Shown here in pieces: positions 31,015 to 40,004 of a stretch of DNA of 64,000 bases. Both the position numbers and the translations under genes were made by a program. This DNA comes from an uncultured Cohaesibacter sp. (GTDB lineage: Bacteria > Pseudomonadota > Alphaproteobacteria > Rhizobiales > Cohaesibacteraceae): assembly GCF_963664735.1 (NCBI RefSeq), contig NZ_OY761553.1, positions 4,833,001 through 4,897,000 of the forward strand, given 5' to 3'. A model generated the notes under the pieces. The model ran no database searches, was not told the origin of the DNA, and saw only the letters and a program-made list of their open reading frames with translations. Every line of letters begins with the position of its first letter. Position 1 is the first letter of the stretch.

Positions 31015-31064
31015 CCGTTACAAATGGTGGTGCGCGTCCGGGTCCTTTTAAGGGCCCTTTTTTA
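31003..31064 (+). promoter_or_regulatory. Transcription attenuator of the ilv genes
   Basis: A first hairpin ACGGTT-GGGT-AACCGT (31003-31018) overlaps the end of the leader peptide. It is followed by an intrinsic terminator, GGGTCCTT/AAGGGCCC (31040-31057), and a T-run TTTTTTATT. A terminator between a leader peptide and the structural gene is the defining layout of amino acid attenuation. A possible promoter -35 (TTGACC) lies at about 30895. The antiterminator pairing was not resolved by eye. Confidence 0.8.
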
Positions 31065-31231
31065 TTGCCCAATTAAGGTTTCACCGGAGGATTTGGTTTT
31101 TGGATTAGGTGATCGTTTCAATAGGACCAATGCTGTTTGACAAGCCATGGTGGGACCTTAGGACTTGGCGGGCAGCCAACTGAAAATTGAGCCACGTGCT
31201 GCGCGATGGTTCAGATTTAAGGAATGGATGA

Positions 31232-33001
31232 ATGACACGGCAGATGACGGGTGCTGAAATGGTTATTCGTGCTCTGAAAGATCAGGGTGTTGACCATATA
31301 TTTGGCTATCCTGGGGGCGCGGTTCTCCCTATCTATGATGAAATCTTTCAGCAGGAAGATATTCGCCACATTCTCGTGCGCCACGAACAGGGCGCAGGTC
31401 ATGCAGCAGAGGGCTATGCCCGATCAACCGGTAAAGTGGGCGTGCTATTGGTGACCTCTGGTCCTGGTGCCACCAATGCTGTGACTGCACTCGCCGATGC
31501 GCTTATGGATTCTATTCCACTTGTTTGCATTACGGGGCAGGTCCCGACCACTCTCATCGGCTCTGATGCTTTTCAGGAATGTGATACATCCGGTATCACC
31601 CGACCATGCACCAAGCATAACTATCTGGTTCGCTCGATCGATGAGTTGCCGCGTATTCTGCATGAGGCTTTTTATGTTGCACGCTCAGGCCGTCCGGGCC
31701 CGGTTGTTGTCGACATTCCGAAAGATGTGCAGTTTGCCAGTGGTATTTATCATGGGCCAAGCAACGTTCGGCACAAAACCTATCATCCGCAGGTTAGTGG
31801 AGATCTGGAAGCCATTCGCAAAGCCGTTGACATGCTGCAGAATGCCAAAAAGCCGATCATCTATTCCGGTGGTGGCGTTATCAACTCCGGTGTTGAGGCT
31901 TGTCAGGTTTTGCGCGAGCTGGTGTCTCTGTCCGGATTCCCTATCACCTCAACCCTGATGGGGCTTGGGGCTTATCCTGCATCGGGTAAGGAGTGGCTCG
32001 GCATGCTGGGCATGCACGGCACGTACGAGGCCAATATGGCTATGCACGAGTGCGACGTCATGCTTTGCATCGGAGCCCGGTTTGATGACCGTATCACTGG
32101 ACGGCTCGACGCCTTTGCACCCAATTCCAAGAAGATCCATATTGATATTGATCCGTCATCTATCAATAAGATCGTTCGGGTTGATTTGGGTATCGTTGGC
32201 GATGTGGGCCATGTTCTGGAAGATATGGTTCGTGTCTGGCGCGCCAATGGCAAGAAAAACGAAAAAGAAGACATGGCGACATGGTGGGAGCAGATCAAAA
32301 TCTGGAAGAAGCGTGATTGCCTTGCCTATCGTCCAAACGAAGATGTCATCATGCCGCAATATGCCTTGCAGCGTCTGAATGAAAAGCTCAAGGGCAGGGA
32401 CTATTACATCACGACCGAGGTTGGCCAGCATCAGATGTGGGCAGCCCAGTTTCTCGGCTTTGAAGAACCGCATCGCTGGATGACGTCCGGTGGCTTGGGC
32501 ACAATGGGCTACGGTTTCCCGGCAGCGCTCGGGGTTCAGACCGCTCATCCGGAAAGCCTTGTTATCGATATCGCCGGTGATGGATCGGTGCAGATGAATA
32601 TTCAGGAACTGGCAACGGCCATGCAGCATAACCTGCCGGTCAAGATCATGATCCTGAATAACGAACATCTGGGGATGGTTCGTCAGTGGCAGCAATTGTT
32701 GCATGGCAACCGGCTTTCGAGTTCCTATGTCGAAGCCATGCCTGACTTTGTCAAGCTGGCTGATGCCTATGGCGCAAAGGGTCTTGTTTGTGACAAGCCC
32801 GATCAGCTTGATGCCGCCATCGACGAGATGATCAATACCGATGGTCCTGTCATTTTTGATTGCCGGGTTGCCAAGTTGGCAAACTGCTTCCCGATGATCC
32901 CCTCAGGGCGTGCGCATAATGACATGCTGTTCTCTGACGAAGCAGAAGACGCGAGCAAGATCGCCTCGGCTATTAGTGACGCAGGCAAGAAACTCGTCTG
33001 A
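31232..33001 (+). CDS. ilvB: Acetolactate synthase, large catalytic subunit
   Basis: A thiamine-diphosphate enzyme that makes acetolactate and acetohydroxybutyrate, the first common step of Val, Leu and Ile synthesis. The 589-residue protein has the N-terminal TPP-binding domain (GYPGGAVLPIYDEI, HEQGAGHAAEGYARSTGKVGV, TSGPGATNAVTALADA). The central domain and the C-terminal TPP/Mg2+ motif GDGSVQMNIQELATAMQHNLPVKIMILNN follow. Start ATG at 31232 with AAGGA 6-10 nt upstream. It is followed 40 bp later by the small subunit. In Rhizobiales it is often called ilvI. Confidence 0.96.
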   Translation: MTRQMTGAEMVIRALKDQGVDHIFGYPGGAVLPIYDEIFQQEDIRHILVRHEQGAGHAAEGYARSTGKVGVLLVTSGPGATNAVTALADALMDSIPLVCITGQVPTTLIGSDAFQECDTSGITRPCTKHNYLVRSIDELPRILHEAFYVARSGRPGPVVVDIPKDVQFASGIYHGPSNVRHKTYHPQVSGDLEAIRKAVDMLQNAKKPIIYSGGGVINSGVEACQVLRELVSLSGFPITSTLMGLGAYPASGKEWLGMLGMHGTYEANMAMHECDVMLCIGARFDDRITGRLDAFAPNSKKIHIDIDPSSINKIVRVDLGIVGDVGHVLEDMVRVWRANGKKNEKEDMATWWEQIKIWKKRDCLAYRPNEDVIMPQYALQRLNEKLKGRDYYITTEVGQHQMWAAQFLGFEEPHRWMTSGGLGTMGYGFPAALGVQTAHPESLVIDIAGDGSVQMNIQELATAMQHNLPVKIMILNNEHLGMVRQWQQLLHGNRLSSSYVEAMPDFVKLADAYGAKGLVCDKPDQLDAAIDEMINTDGPVIFDCRVAKLANCFPMIPSGRAHNDMLFSDEAEDASKIASAISDAGKKLV

Positions 33002-33041
33002 CCGGTAACGCAACAAGCAATTCAAGAGAAGGAACGGCAAG

Positions 33042-33584
33042 ATGCAACAGGGATCTGCCTATTTCATTGAAGAAGTATCGACAGTTGAAGAAACGCACAC
33101 CTTATCTGTCTTGGTTGACAACGAACCAGGTGTGCTGGCGCGCGTAATCGGCCTCTTTTCCGGACGTGGATATAACATTGACTCACTCACCGTGTCGGAG
33201 ACATCCCATGAGGATCATGTTTCCCGCATCACAATCGTGACGACAGCAACCTTGCAGGTTTTGCAGCAGATTCGTTCGCAATTGGGGCGCCTTGTGCCGG
33301 TGCATGAAGTTGCTGATCTGACGATGTCGGAGATTGCTCCGCTGGAGCGCGAGCTGGCTCTCATCAAGGTTGTTGGTGCTGGCGATAAAAGAGTGGAAGC
33401 TTTGCGACTGGCTGATGCATTTCGTGCTACGGTGATCGATGCTACGGCCGAACATTTTGTGTTCGAAATTACTGGTCGGCAAAACAAGATCGAGCAGTTT
33501 ATCACAATTATGCAGCCGCTCGGGCTGGTCGAGGTCTGCCGCACTGGCGTTATTGCCTTGCGGCGCGGACAGGACAAGACCTGA
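33042..33584 (+). CDS. ilvN: Acetolactate synthase, small regulatory subunit
   Basis: The regulatory subunit that activates acetolactate synthase and confers valine feedback inhibition. The 180-residue protein has an N-terminal ACT domain (HTLSVLVDNEPGVLARVIGLFSGRGYNIDSL) and the C-terminal ALS_ss_C domain (RELALIKVVGAGDKRVEALRLADAFRATVIDAT...FEITGRQNKIEQFITIMQPLGL). Its position directly after the large subunit fits an operon. Also called ilvH. Confidence 0.95.
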   Translation: MQQGSAYFIEEVSTVEETHTLSVLVDNEPGVLARVIGLFSGRGYNIDSLTVSETSHEDHVSRITIVTTATLQVLQQIRSQLGRLVPVHEVADLTMSEIAPLERELALIKVVGAGDKRVEALRLADAFRATVIDATAEHFVFEITGRQNKIEQFITIMQPLGLVEVCRTGVIALRRGQDKT

Positions 33585-33613
33585 GGGCTCTCTCGGAGTT
33601 TTGGATGCTTTGG

Positions 33614-33646
33614 GCTTTCTGCCTCCATTCGGGTAGGGCAGAAAGT
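33614..33646 (+). other. Hairpin between ilvN and pdxJ
   Basis: Inverted repeat CTTTCTGCC (33615-33623) / GGCAGAAAG (33637-33645) with a 13-nt loop, 50 bp before pdxJ. It has no T-run, so it may be a partial terminator or RNA stabiliser rather than a full stop. Confidence 0.4.
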
Positions 33647-33693
33647 GCAGGGTGGCTGGTTTGCCGGGATACCGTTGGAAGGACTGAATTTCT

Positions 33694-34437
33694 ATGAAAA
33701 CACGATTGAGCGTAAATGTGAACGCTGTTGCTGTTTTGCGAAACAGACGTGATCTGCCTTGGCCTAGCGTCACAGGTATGGCCCGGATTGCTTTGGAAGC
33801 CGGTGCAAAGGGAATTACGGTTCATCCGCGCCCCGACGAGCGACATATCCGGCGTACGGATGTTCTGGATCTTGCCGACATGATCAGGAAAGATTTTCCG
33901 GGCAAGGAGCTTTGCCTTGAAGGTTACCCGGATAATCGTTTTCTTGCACTGTGCGAGGAAGCGCGCCCTGATCAGGTGCTGTTTGTTCCAGATGATCCTC
34001 TTCAGCAGACATCCGACCATGGCTGGAACTTCGAAGCCAATGACGATTTGCTGAGAAAATCCATCGATGTGATCAAGCGGTCCGGCATGAAGGTGTCGCT
34101 GTTTGTGGATCCAAATCCGGCTCAACCGCCAAAAGCGGCCGGGGTCGGTGCTGATCGGGTGGAAATTTATACAGGCCCTTATGGTGCCTGCCATTCCGAT
34201 GAGGCGTTGGCCGAGACGAGGCTGGCGGAGGTTGTTGCTGCAGCCAATGCGGCAAAGGATGCCGGGCTTGACGTCAATGCAGGCCATGATCTTACGCCCG
34301 AGAATTTGCCGGCTCTCATGGAGGTCGTGCCTTTCATCAGGGAAGTGTCCATCGGTCACGGCTTTATCGCTGACGCCCTCATCTATGGCTTTGCGGAAAG
34401 CGTTCATCGGTTCCAACGCGCCATGGGCGAGTTGTAA
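33694..34437 (+). CDS. pdxJ: Pyridoxine 5'-phosphate synthase PdxJ
   Basis: PdxJ condenses 1-deoxy-xylulose-5-phosphate with 3-amino-2-oxopropyl phosphate to form pyridoxine 5'-phosphate. The 247-residue protein is a TIM barrel with the family motifs LSVNVNAVAVLRNRR, AGAKGITVHPRPDERHIR, SLFVDPNPAQPPKAAGVGADRVEIYTGPYG and DVNAGHDLTPENLPAL. It separates the acetolactate synthase genes from ilvC. Pyridoxal phosphate is the cofactor of the branched-chain transaminase, so co-expression may be meaningful, but this is an inference. Confidence 0.93.
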   Translation: MKTRLSVNVNAVAVLRNRRDLPWPSVTGMARIALEAGAKGITVHPRPDERHIRRTDVLDLADMIRKDFPGKELCLEGYPDNRFLALCEEARPDQVLFVPDDPLQQTSDHGWNFEANDDLLRKSIDVIKRSGMKVSLFVDPNPAQPPKAAGVGADRVEIYTGPYGACHSDEALAETRLAEVVAAANAAKDAGLDVNAGHDLTPENLPALMEVVPFIREVSIGHGFIADALIYGFAESVHRFQRAMGEL

Positions 34438-34561
34438 GACTGTAATACCGTCTCTTTTTATAGAGGCTACTCATCCGATTTGGGCTTGACCTTGACCCCG
34501 TCTTCTTTTAGGCCGAGTGCAAATCTTTCGGTTTCGACCAAATATCAGGCTGTTCGGGTAA

Positions 34562-35617
<1,056 letters not shown>

Positions 35618-35642
35618 GTTTTTTTGTTGGTGTTTATTCAGG

Positions 35643-35674
35643 AAAAATCCCGGTCCTTGCGATCGGGATTTTTC
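35643..35674 (+). terminator. Intrinsic terminator of ilvC
   Basis: Stem AAAAATCCCG/CGGGATTTTT (35643-35652 and 35664-35673), ending in a T-run. Confidence 0.85.
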
Positions 35675-35782
35675 TTTATGCTTTATTTAGGTTTACTCTT
35701 GTTTGATGTTGGTTCGTCCTGCAGGATTAGCCTATAGTGACGAACCCCGTTTATTTTCTCTTCAATCGCGGAATGAGACCCC

Positions 35783-36709
35783 ATGGCCAATAGCGCACAC
35801 CGTTACTTCATTCTTGATGTGTTCACCAAAGATGTCTTTGCTGGTAATCCGCTGGCTGTGGTGCTCGAAAGTGATGATCTTTCTGATGAGCAGATGCAGA
35901 AAATCGCCAGAGAGTTCAATTTCTCTGAAACGGTTTTTGTTTGTTCACCAGAGAATAAGGCTCACAATGCGTCTTTGCGCATTTTCACGCCTGCCTATGA
36001 GTTGCCCTTTGCCGGTCATCCAACCGTGGGTACGGCGGTACTGCTGGGGCTTTTGCGTTTTCCTGATGTGCAGAGTGATCAGAATTGCGTCATGCTGATC
36101 GAGGAAAAGGTGGGCCGCATCCGTGCAAAGGTCAAGCTTTCGTCTGATGGCAAAGGCAAGGCTGTGTTTGAAGCGCCGCAATTGTCAAAGTCTCTGGGCT
36201 CTGTAAAGCTGGGGTCTAAAGACGAGATCGCAGCCGCACTTGGTCTGCACATCAAGGATATCGGCTTCGAGAACCACGTTCCGACTGCCTATTCAGCTGG
36301 CGTTCCTTTTGCCATGGTCCCTATTCGCAATCTTGAGGCGATGAAACGGGCCCATCCGGTTATGCCCAGCTGGAGTACCGCATTTGGCGCTCATGAGCAT
36401 AATGACGCTTTTCTCTATACACGCGAAACAACATGTCACAATTCTGATTTTCATGCGCGCATGTTTGCTCCGGGCATGGGGATTGTTGAAGATCCTGCAA
36501 CAGGATCTGCTGCGGCTGCTTTTGCCGGTGTTATTTGTCAGTTCGACAAGCCCGGGCAAGGCAATCACCGTTACAGTATTGAGCAGGGGTTTGAAATGGA
36601 CCGGCCATCCATCATCGAGCTTGGCCTCGAAGTGGTCGAAGGGCGCCTGTCCAGTGAAACAATCGGCGGACATGTTGTGCTTGTTTCTGAAGGAAAATTG
36701 TACATTTAA
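35783..36709 (+). CDS. PhzF-family isomerase-like protein
   Basis: A member of the PhzF/YddE fold family (308 residues), related to diaminopimelate epimerase. It shows DVFTKDVFAGNPLAVVL with the asparagine-rich first loop, LRIFTPAYELPFAGHPTVGTA, and the second-domain motif GIVEDPATGSAAAAFAG. Most family members outside phenazine operons have unknown substrates, and nothing nearby hints at phenazine synthesis. Start ATG at 35783. Confidence 0.88.
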   Translation: MANSAHRYFILDVFTKDVFAGNPLAVVLESDDLSDEQMQKIAREFNFSETVFVCSPENKAHNASLRIFTPAYELPFAGHPTVGTAVLLGLLRFPDVQSDQNCVMLIEEKVGRIRAKVKLSSDGKGKAVFEAPQLSKSLGSVKLGSKDEIAAALGLHIKDIGFENHVPTAYSAGVPFAMVPIRNLEAMKRAHPVMPSWSTAFGAHEHNDAFLYTRETTCHNSDFHARMFAPGMGIVEDPATGSAAAAFAGVICQFDKPGQGNHRYSIEQGFEMDRPSIIELGLEVVEGRLSSETIGGHVVLVSEGKLYI

Positions 36710-36801
36710 CACTGGCGTTGGTTGAAATTTGGTCTTATTGTGCCTCCCAACGGGCCATCTGTTGACCTTTTTTTCATCCTATATTGTTCCAGGCGATCCT
36801 A

Positions 36802-37473
36802 ATGTCTTTTTCTTTCCTACACAGCATCGAGAGTAATATTGCGCTTTTTTCCGAAGCGCTTGAAGGCACAAACCTTGTGCCTGAGCAGCATTATGTGCGA
36901 AATGATCTGCTGCAAAAGGTAACCAAGCTTGGATATATAGATGCGGATATAGGAGCGGAGATCGAACGAGCGATATTGGAATGTGCAAGAGGAGTTGATC
37001 TTCTGCTTGTGACCTGTTCCACGCTTAGCCCTATTGCGGATCGTTTGATGGTCGAGGGAGCACCCGTGCTGCGTACCGACAGGTTGCTGGCCGACGACGT
37101 TTTCAAGAAAGCCATGAAAAATCCGGGGCGCAGTGATATTGCCATTCTGGTTACCGCGCCATCTACCGTTGAAGCAACTGGTGGGCTGTTCAAGACCTGC
37201 CGCGACGTTCTTGGCGCAGAGTCCATCGGTGTCGAGACTATCCTTCTGCCGAAAATCTGGGATATTTTCCTTTCCGGAGACTTGGAAGGCTACAAGAAAG
37301 CTTGTATTGCGGCGCTGGATGAGTTCCTGGAGAATGACACGAAATACACCCATGTCGGCGTTGGTCAGGTGTCTATTGCGCCGTCTCTGGCCTATTGCAA
37401 GTCTCCTCGTGCCGAGAAGGTCATGTCAGCTTTGAGCGCGACACGTGCCTATCTGCTTTCTCACTACAGATAA
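36802..37473 (+). CDS. Asp/Glu racemase-superfamily-like protein of unknown substrate
   Basis: A 223-residue protein with the two-cysteine pattern of the Asp/Glu/hydantoin racemase superfamily. Cys in LLLVTCSTLSPIADRL matches the first catalytic site, and IAILVTAPSTVEATGGLF is a second-domain core strand. The second catalytic cysteine is less clear (LAYCKSPRAEK near the end). The ATG at 36802 is preferred to a TTG at 36784. The substrate cannot be predicted. It follows the PhzF-like gene and may form a pair with it. Confidence 0.65.
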   Translation: MSFSFLHSIESNIALFSEALEGTNLVPEQHYVRNDLLQKVTKLGYIDADIGAEIERAILECARGVDLLLVTCSTLSPIADRLMVEGAPVLRTDRLLADDVFKKAMKNPGRSDIAILVTAPSTVEATGGLFKTCRDVLGAESIGVETILLPKIWDIFLSGDLEGYKKACIAALDEFLENDTKYTHVGVGQVSIAPSLAYCKSPRAEKVMSALSATRAYLLSHYR

Positions 37474-37565
37474 TCACTCTTATGGTATGGCTTGTCGGTT
37501 AGGGCCGCATGATCTCGCCTGTCCAACCATGTCGGAACTGGCTTTGACCATGTCTTCCCAAAAAA

Positions 37566-37606
37566 TAAAGCACGTTGCATGGTTCAATATGCAACGTGCT
37601 TTTTTT
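37566..37606. terminator. Strong bidirectional terminator
   Basis: A long perfect stem AAAGCACGTTGCAT/ATGCAACGTGCTTT with an 8-nt loop and A/T runs on both sides, between the converging racemase-like and chemoreceptor genes. Confidence 0.9.
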
Positions 37607-37655
37607 GATGCATTTAGCCGCTAGCCATTGATGACTATGGAAGAATGATGGTCTG

Positions 37656-39368
37656 CTAGGCGGCTTGAATGTCTTTCAGGAAGCTCTCAATGCGCGTACT
37701 AAGCTGCTTTGCCTGTTCGGCAGCATTGCGCGAGGCTTTGAGCACCCGGCTTGCTGACTGATGGGTGTCGGCAACCGATTGGTTGACCGAGGCCATCCGT
37801 TCGCTCACTTCCAGTGTGCCCTGAGAGGCTTGCTGGACGTTGGAGCTGATCTCTTGGGTCGCCGAACCCTGCTGCTCCACTGCCGCTGCGATTGAATTGG
37901 TGTATTCATTCACCTCAGACATTGTTTCCGAAATTTTGGAGATGGCGGCAACAGCTTCCTGAGACGAGGTCTGGATACCTGAAATCTGACTGGAGATTTC
38001 CTCCGTCGCTTTCGAAGTCTGGTTGGCCAGTTCCTTGACCTCTGCAGCAACAACCGCAAAGCCCTTGCCCATTTCGCCTGCGCGTGCCGCTTCGATGGTA
38101 GCATTGAGGGCCAAAAGGTTGGTCTGTTCAGCGATATCCTGGATGAGGTTCACGACTTCACCGATCTTTTGGGCTGCCATATCGAGGCTTTCGACCTTTT
38201 CGTTTGTCGAGACAGATTCTTCGGATGCCTGAGAGACAACGACTCTGGTTTTGCTTAGCTGTTGAGAGATCTCGCTAATGGATGCCGATAGTTCCTCGGA
38301 TGCAGACGCGACGGTCTGAACATTGCTTGCAGCTTCATTCGAAACAGAAGATGCGCTTGACGATTGTTCTGATGTCGTCTCTGCGATTTCTGTCAGCCGT
38401 TGCGCTGTGCCTTCCATGGTGCGGGAGTTCTCTGTGACCCCTTCAAGAATTGCCTGAATGTCGCTGTCGAAAGCGGAAACCGTCTCAATGATCCTTTGCT
38501 CGCGCAATTCTCGTTCTTTGTCGGTCTGTGCCTTGTGGTCTTCAAGTTCCTGTCGCTGAACATTCTTGTCATTCAGAACGGACACTGCAGCTGCCATGTC
38601 ACCTATCTCGTCATACCTGTTTTGGAATGGAATTTCGGTGATTTTTTCATCGCGAGAAATGGCAGACAAAAGGTTGGTCATGATCGGCAGCGGCTTCATC
38701 ATCTTTCGACCTGCGAAATAAGCAAAACCAGCGATCAGGACACCCACTAGAAGGGCCGAAAGCAATAGGCTGTTGGTCACTTCATGCAGGATGGATTGGA
38801 CACGCTCTTTCTCGATGCCAACATAGAGGATGCCGATAACCTGATTGGAGGGCGAGAAAATTGGCTGATAGAGGGTGTAATAAGGGATGCCAAGAATGAC
38901 TGCTTCGCCAACGAAGGTTTTGCCCTGCGTGACGACGGGATAAACGGCGCCGTTCTTACCTAGTGGAGTGCCAATCGCGCGGGAACCGTCTGGCTTTTTG
39001 ATGTTGGTCGTTTTGCGCCAGAAATCCTTGCTGTCATTTTCCCAAGCAAAAACCGTGGCTGTTTCGCCAGTAATCGAGCCGACACGGTCAATCATATGGT
39101 GGTTGTCGAAAACTGGGATCGCGTCCATGACAAGGCGGCTGATTGAGCCTGAGGAATCCCGTACCACCTGAACGTCAGGAATATTGGCTTCGAATACTTG
39201 AGATGCAACACGAATGCTGATGGATTGCTGTTGCAACACATCTTTTTGAATCTTGTTGCTGATCGTGTACCAGGTTGCTGTGGCAAGTGAGATCATGCAG
39301 ACCATAACAGATCCGATGATCAGAAACGTAACTTTCTGCGTAAGCTTCAGTTTCGAAAGTAGTTTCAT
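37656..39368 (-). CDS. Methyl-accepting chemotaxis protein with periplasmic Cache sensor
   Basis: A transmembrane chemoreceptor of 570 residues. Membrane segment 1 lies at about residues 12-33 ([21 protein letters not shown]). A periplasmic single-Cache-like sensor of about 160 residues follows ([22 protein letters not shown]...[13 protein letters not shown]). Membrane segment 2 is at about 197-217, then a HAMP domain, and a cytoplasmic signalling rod whose tip reads [36 protein letters not shown]. No C-terminal CheR pentapeptide is visible. The ligand is unknown; related sensors bind small carboxylates. Its upstream DNA contains a TTAACCAT motif (39565-39572). Confidence 0.92.
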   Translation of the reverse strand: MKLLSKLKLTQKVTFLIIGSVMVCMISLATATWYTISNKIQKDVLQQQSISIRVASQVFEANIPDVQVVRDSSGSISRLVMDAIPVFDNHHMIDRVGSITGETATVFAWENDSKDFWRKTTNIKKPDGSRAIGTPLGKNGAVYPVVTQGKTFVGEAVILGIPYYTLYQPIFSPSNQVIGILYVGIEKERVQSILHEVTNSLLLSALLVGVLIAGFAYFAGRKMMKPLPIMTNLLSAISRDEKITEIPFQNRYDEIGDMAAAVSVLNDKNVQRQELEDHKAQTDKERELREQRIIETVSAFDSDIQAILEGVTENSRTMEGTAQRLTEIAETTSEQSSSASSVSNEAASNVQTVASASEELSASISEISQQLSKTRVVVSQASEESVSTNEKVESLDMAAQKIGEVVNLIQDIAEQTNLLALNATIEAARAGEMGKGFAVVAAEVKELANQTSKATEEISSQISGIQTSSQEAVAAISKISETMSEVNEYTNSIAAAVEQQGSATQEISSNVQQASQGTLEVSERMASVNQSVADTHQSASRVLKASRNAAEQAKQLSTRIESFLKDIQAA

Positions 39369-39754
39369 TTGTTCGCCTTTCGAATGTTATCTGTTGTTAT
39401 TTACAACCTTAGATATATAATCGTCAGCTGATTTGGAGTTCTTGTACGTATTTTGCGCAATATTCATTTATAAATTATTTAAATTGCAGTATTTGTTGCT
39501 AATTTTCGAAAGTAATATTTAAATTAAAATGAGTTTAAGTTGTATTTGTATTGTTGTGATTTTTTTAACCATCAACTTCTATTTGAAGTTTTGATTGAAT
39601 TATTCGTTTTGCTTATGTGGGGTTGAGGCGCTTGGGCTGGGCGTTTTTTATAAGATTTTCTCTTGTTTCTTGACGCTCAATCGGTTAGTTAGTTTCTATC
39701 AAATTTCGATGCAAAGCTTTCGCATCGTTGCTGGAATAGAGTGAGAGAGATTGA
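39369..39754. promoter_or_regulatory. AT-rich divergent regulatory region
   Basis: 386 bp between the chemoreceptor start and the leuA leader peptide, markedly AT-rich (about 39410-39660). It contains TTAACCAT at 39565-39572, which equals the CtrA half-site known from Caulobacter. No ORF or RNA gene is visible. It probably holds the promoters of both divergent genes. Confidence 0.4.
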
Positions 39755-39862
39755 ATGACCGCTCCTGAGAGCAAAATTGGTCAGGTTAAATTGGTTGAGC
39801 TGCAAGCTCCCAACGCTCTTGCTCGTCTAAATTCCGAACTACTCCTCCTTATGTGCCCCTGA
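39755..39862 (+). CDS. leuA leader peptide with four consecutive Leu codons (35 aa)
   Basis: A 36-codon frame (ATG 39755 to TGA 39860-39862) encoding a peptide that begins MTAPESKIGQVKLVEL and ends ELLLLMCP. The codons CTA-CTC-CTC-CTT are consecutive. GTGAGAGAG (39741-39749) could serve as ribosome binding site. Nine of its 35 residues are Leu. It lies 142 bp before the leuA start. The peptide's last codons overlap a stem CCCCTGAA/TTCAGGGG. This is the structure expected of a leucine-responsive leader. Confidence 0.75.
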   Translation: MTAPESKIGQVKLVELQAPNALARLNSELLLLMCP

Positions 39863-39905
39863 ACATCGACAGGCGCTGAACTCGTTCGGCGGCGGATCTT
39901 CAGGG
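39856..39905 (+). promoter_or_regulatory. Leader stem-loop upstream of leuA
   Basis: Arms CCCCTGAA (39856-39863) and TTCAGGGG (39898-39905) are perfectly complementary and span the leader peptide stop codon. A ribosome stalled on the Leu codons just upstream would affect this stem. No T-run follows, so any attenuation would need a Rho-dependent or translational mechanism, or a terminator I did not see. Confidence 0.5.
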
Positions 39906-40004
39906 GATTTCAAATTAGAAGCAGCAGGAAACACTCCAGCCGCACAATAGGCCATGCTCGAATTGACCCGATAAGCTGGCGCGGCAAAATGCAGGATGAG
40001 TTCA

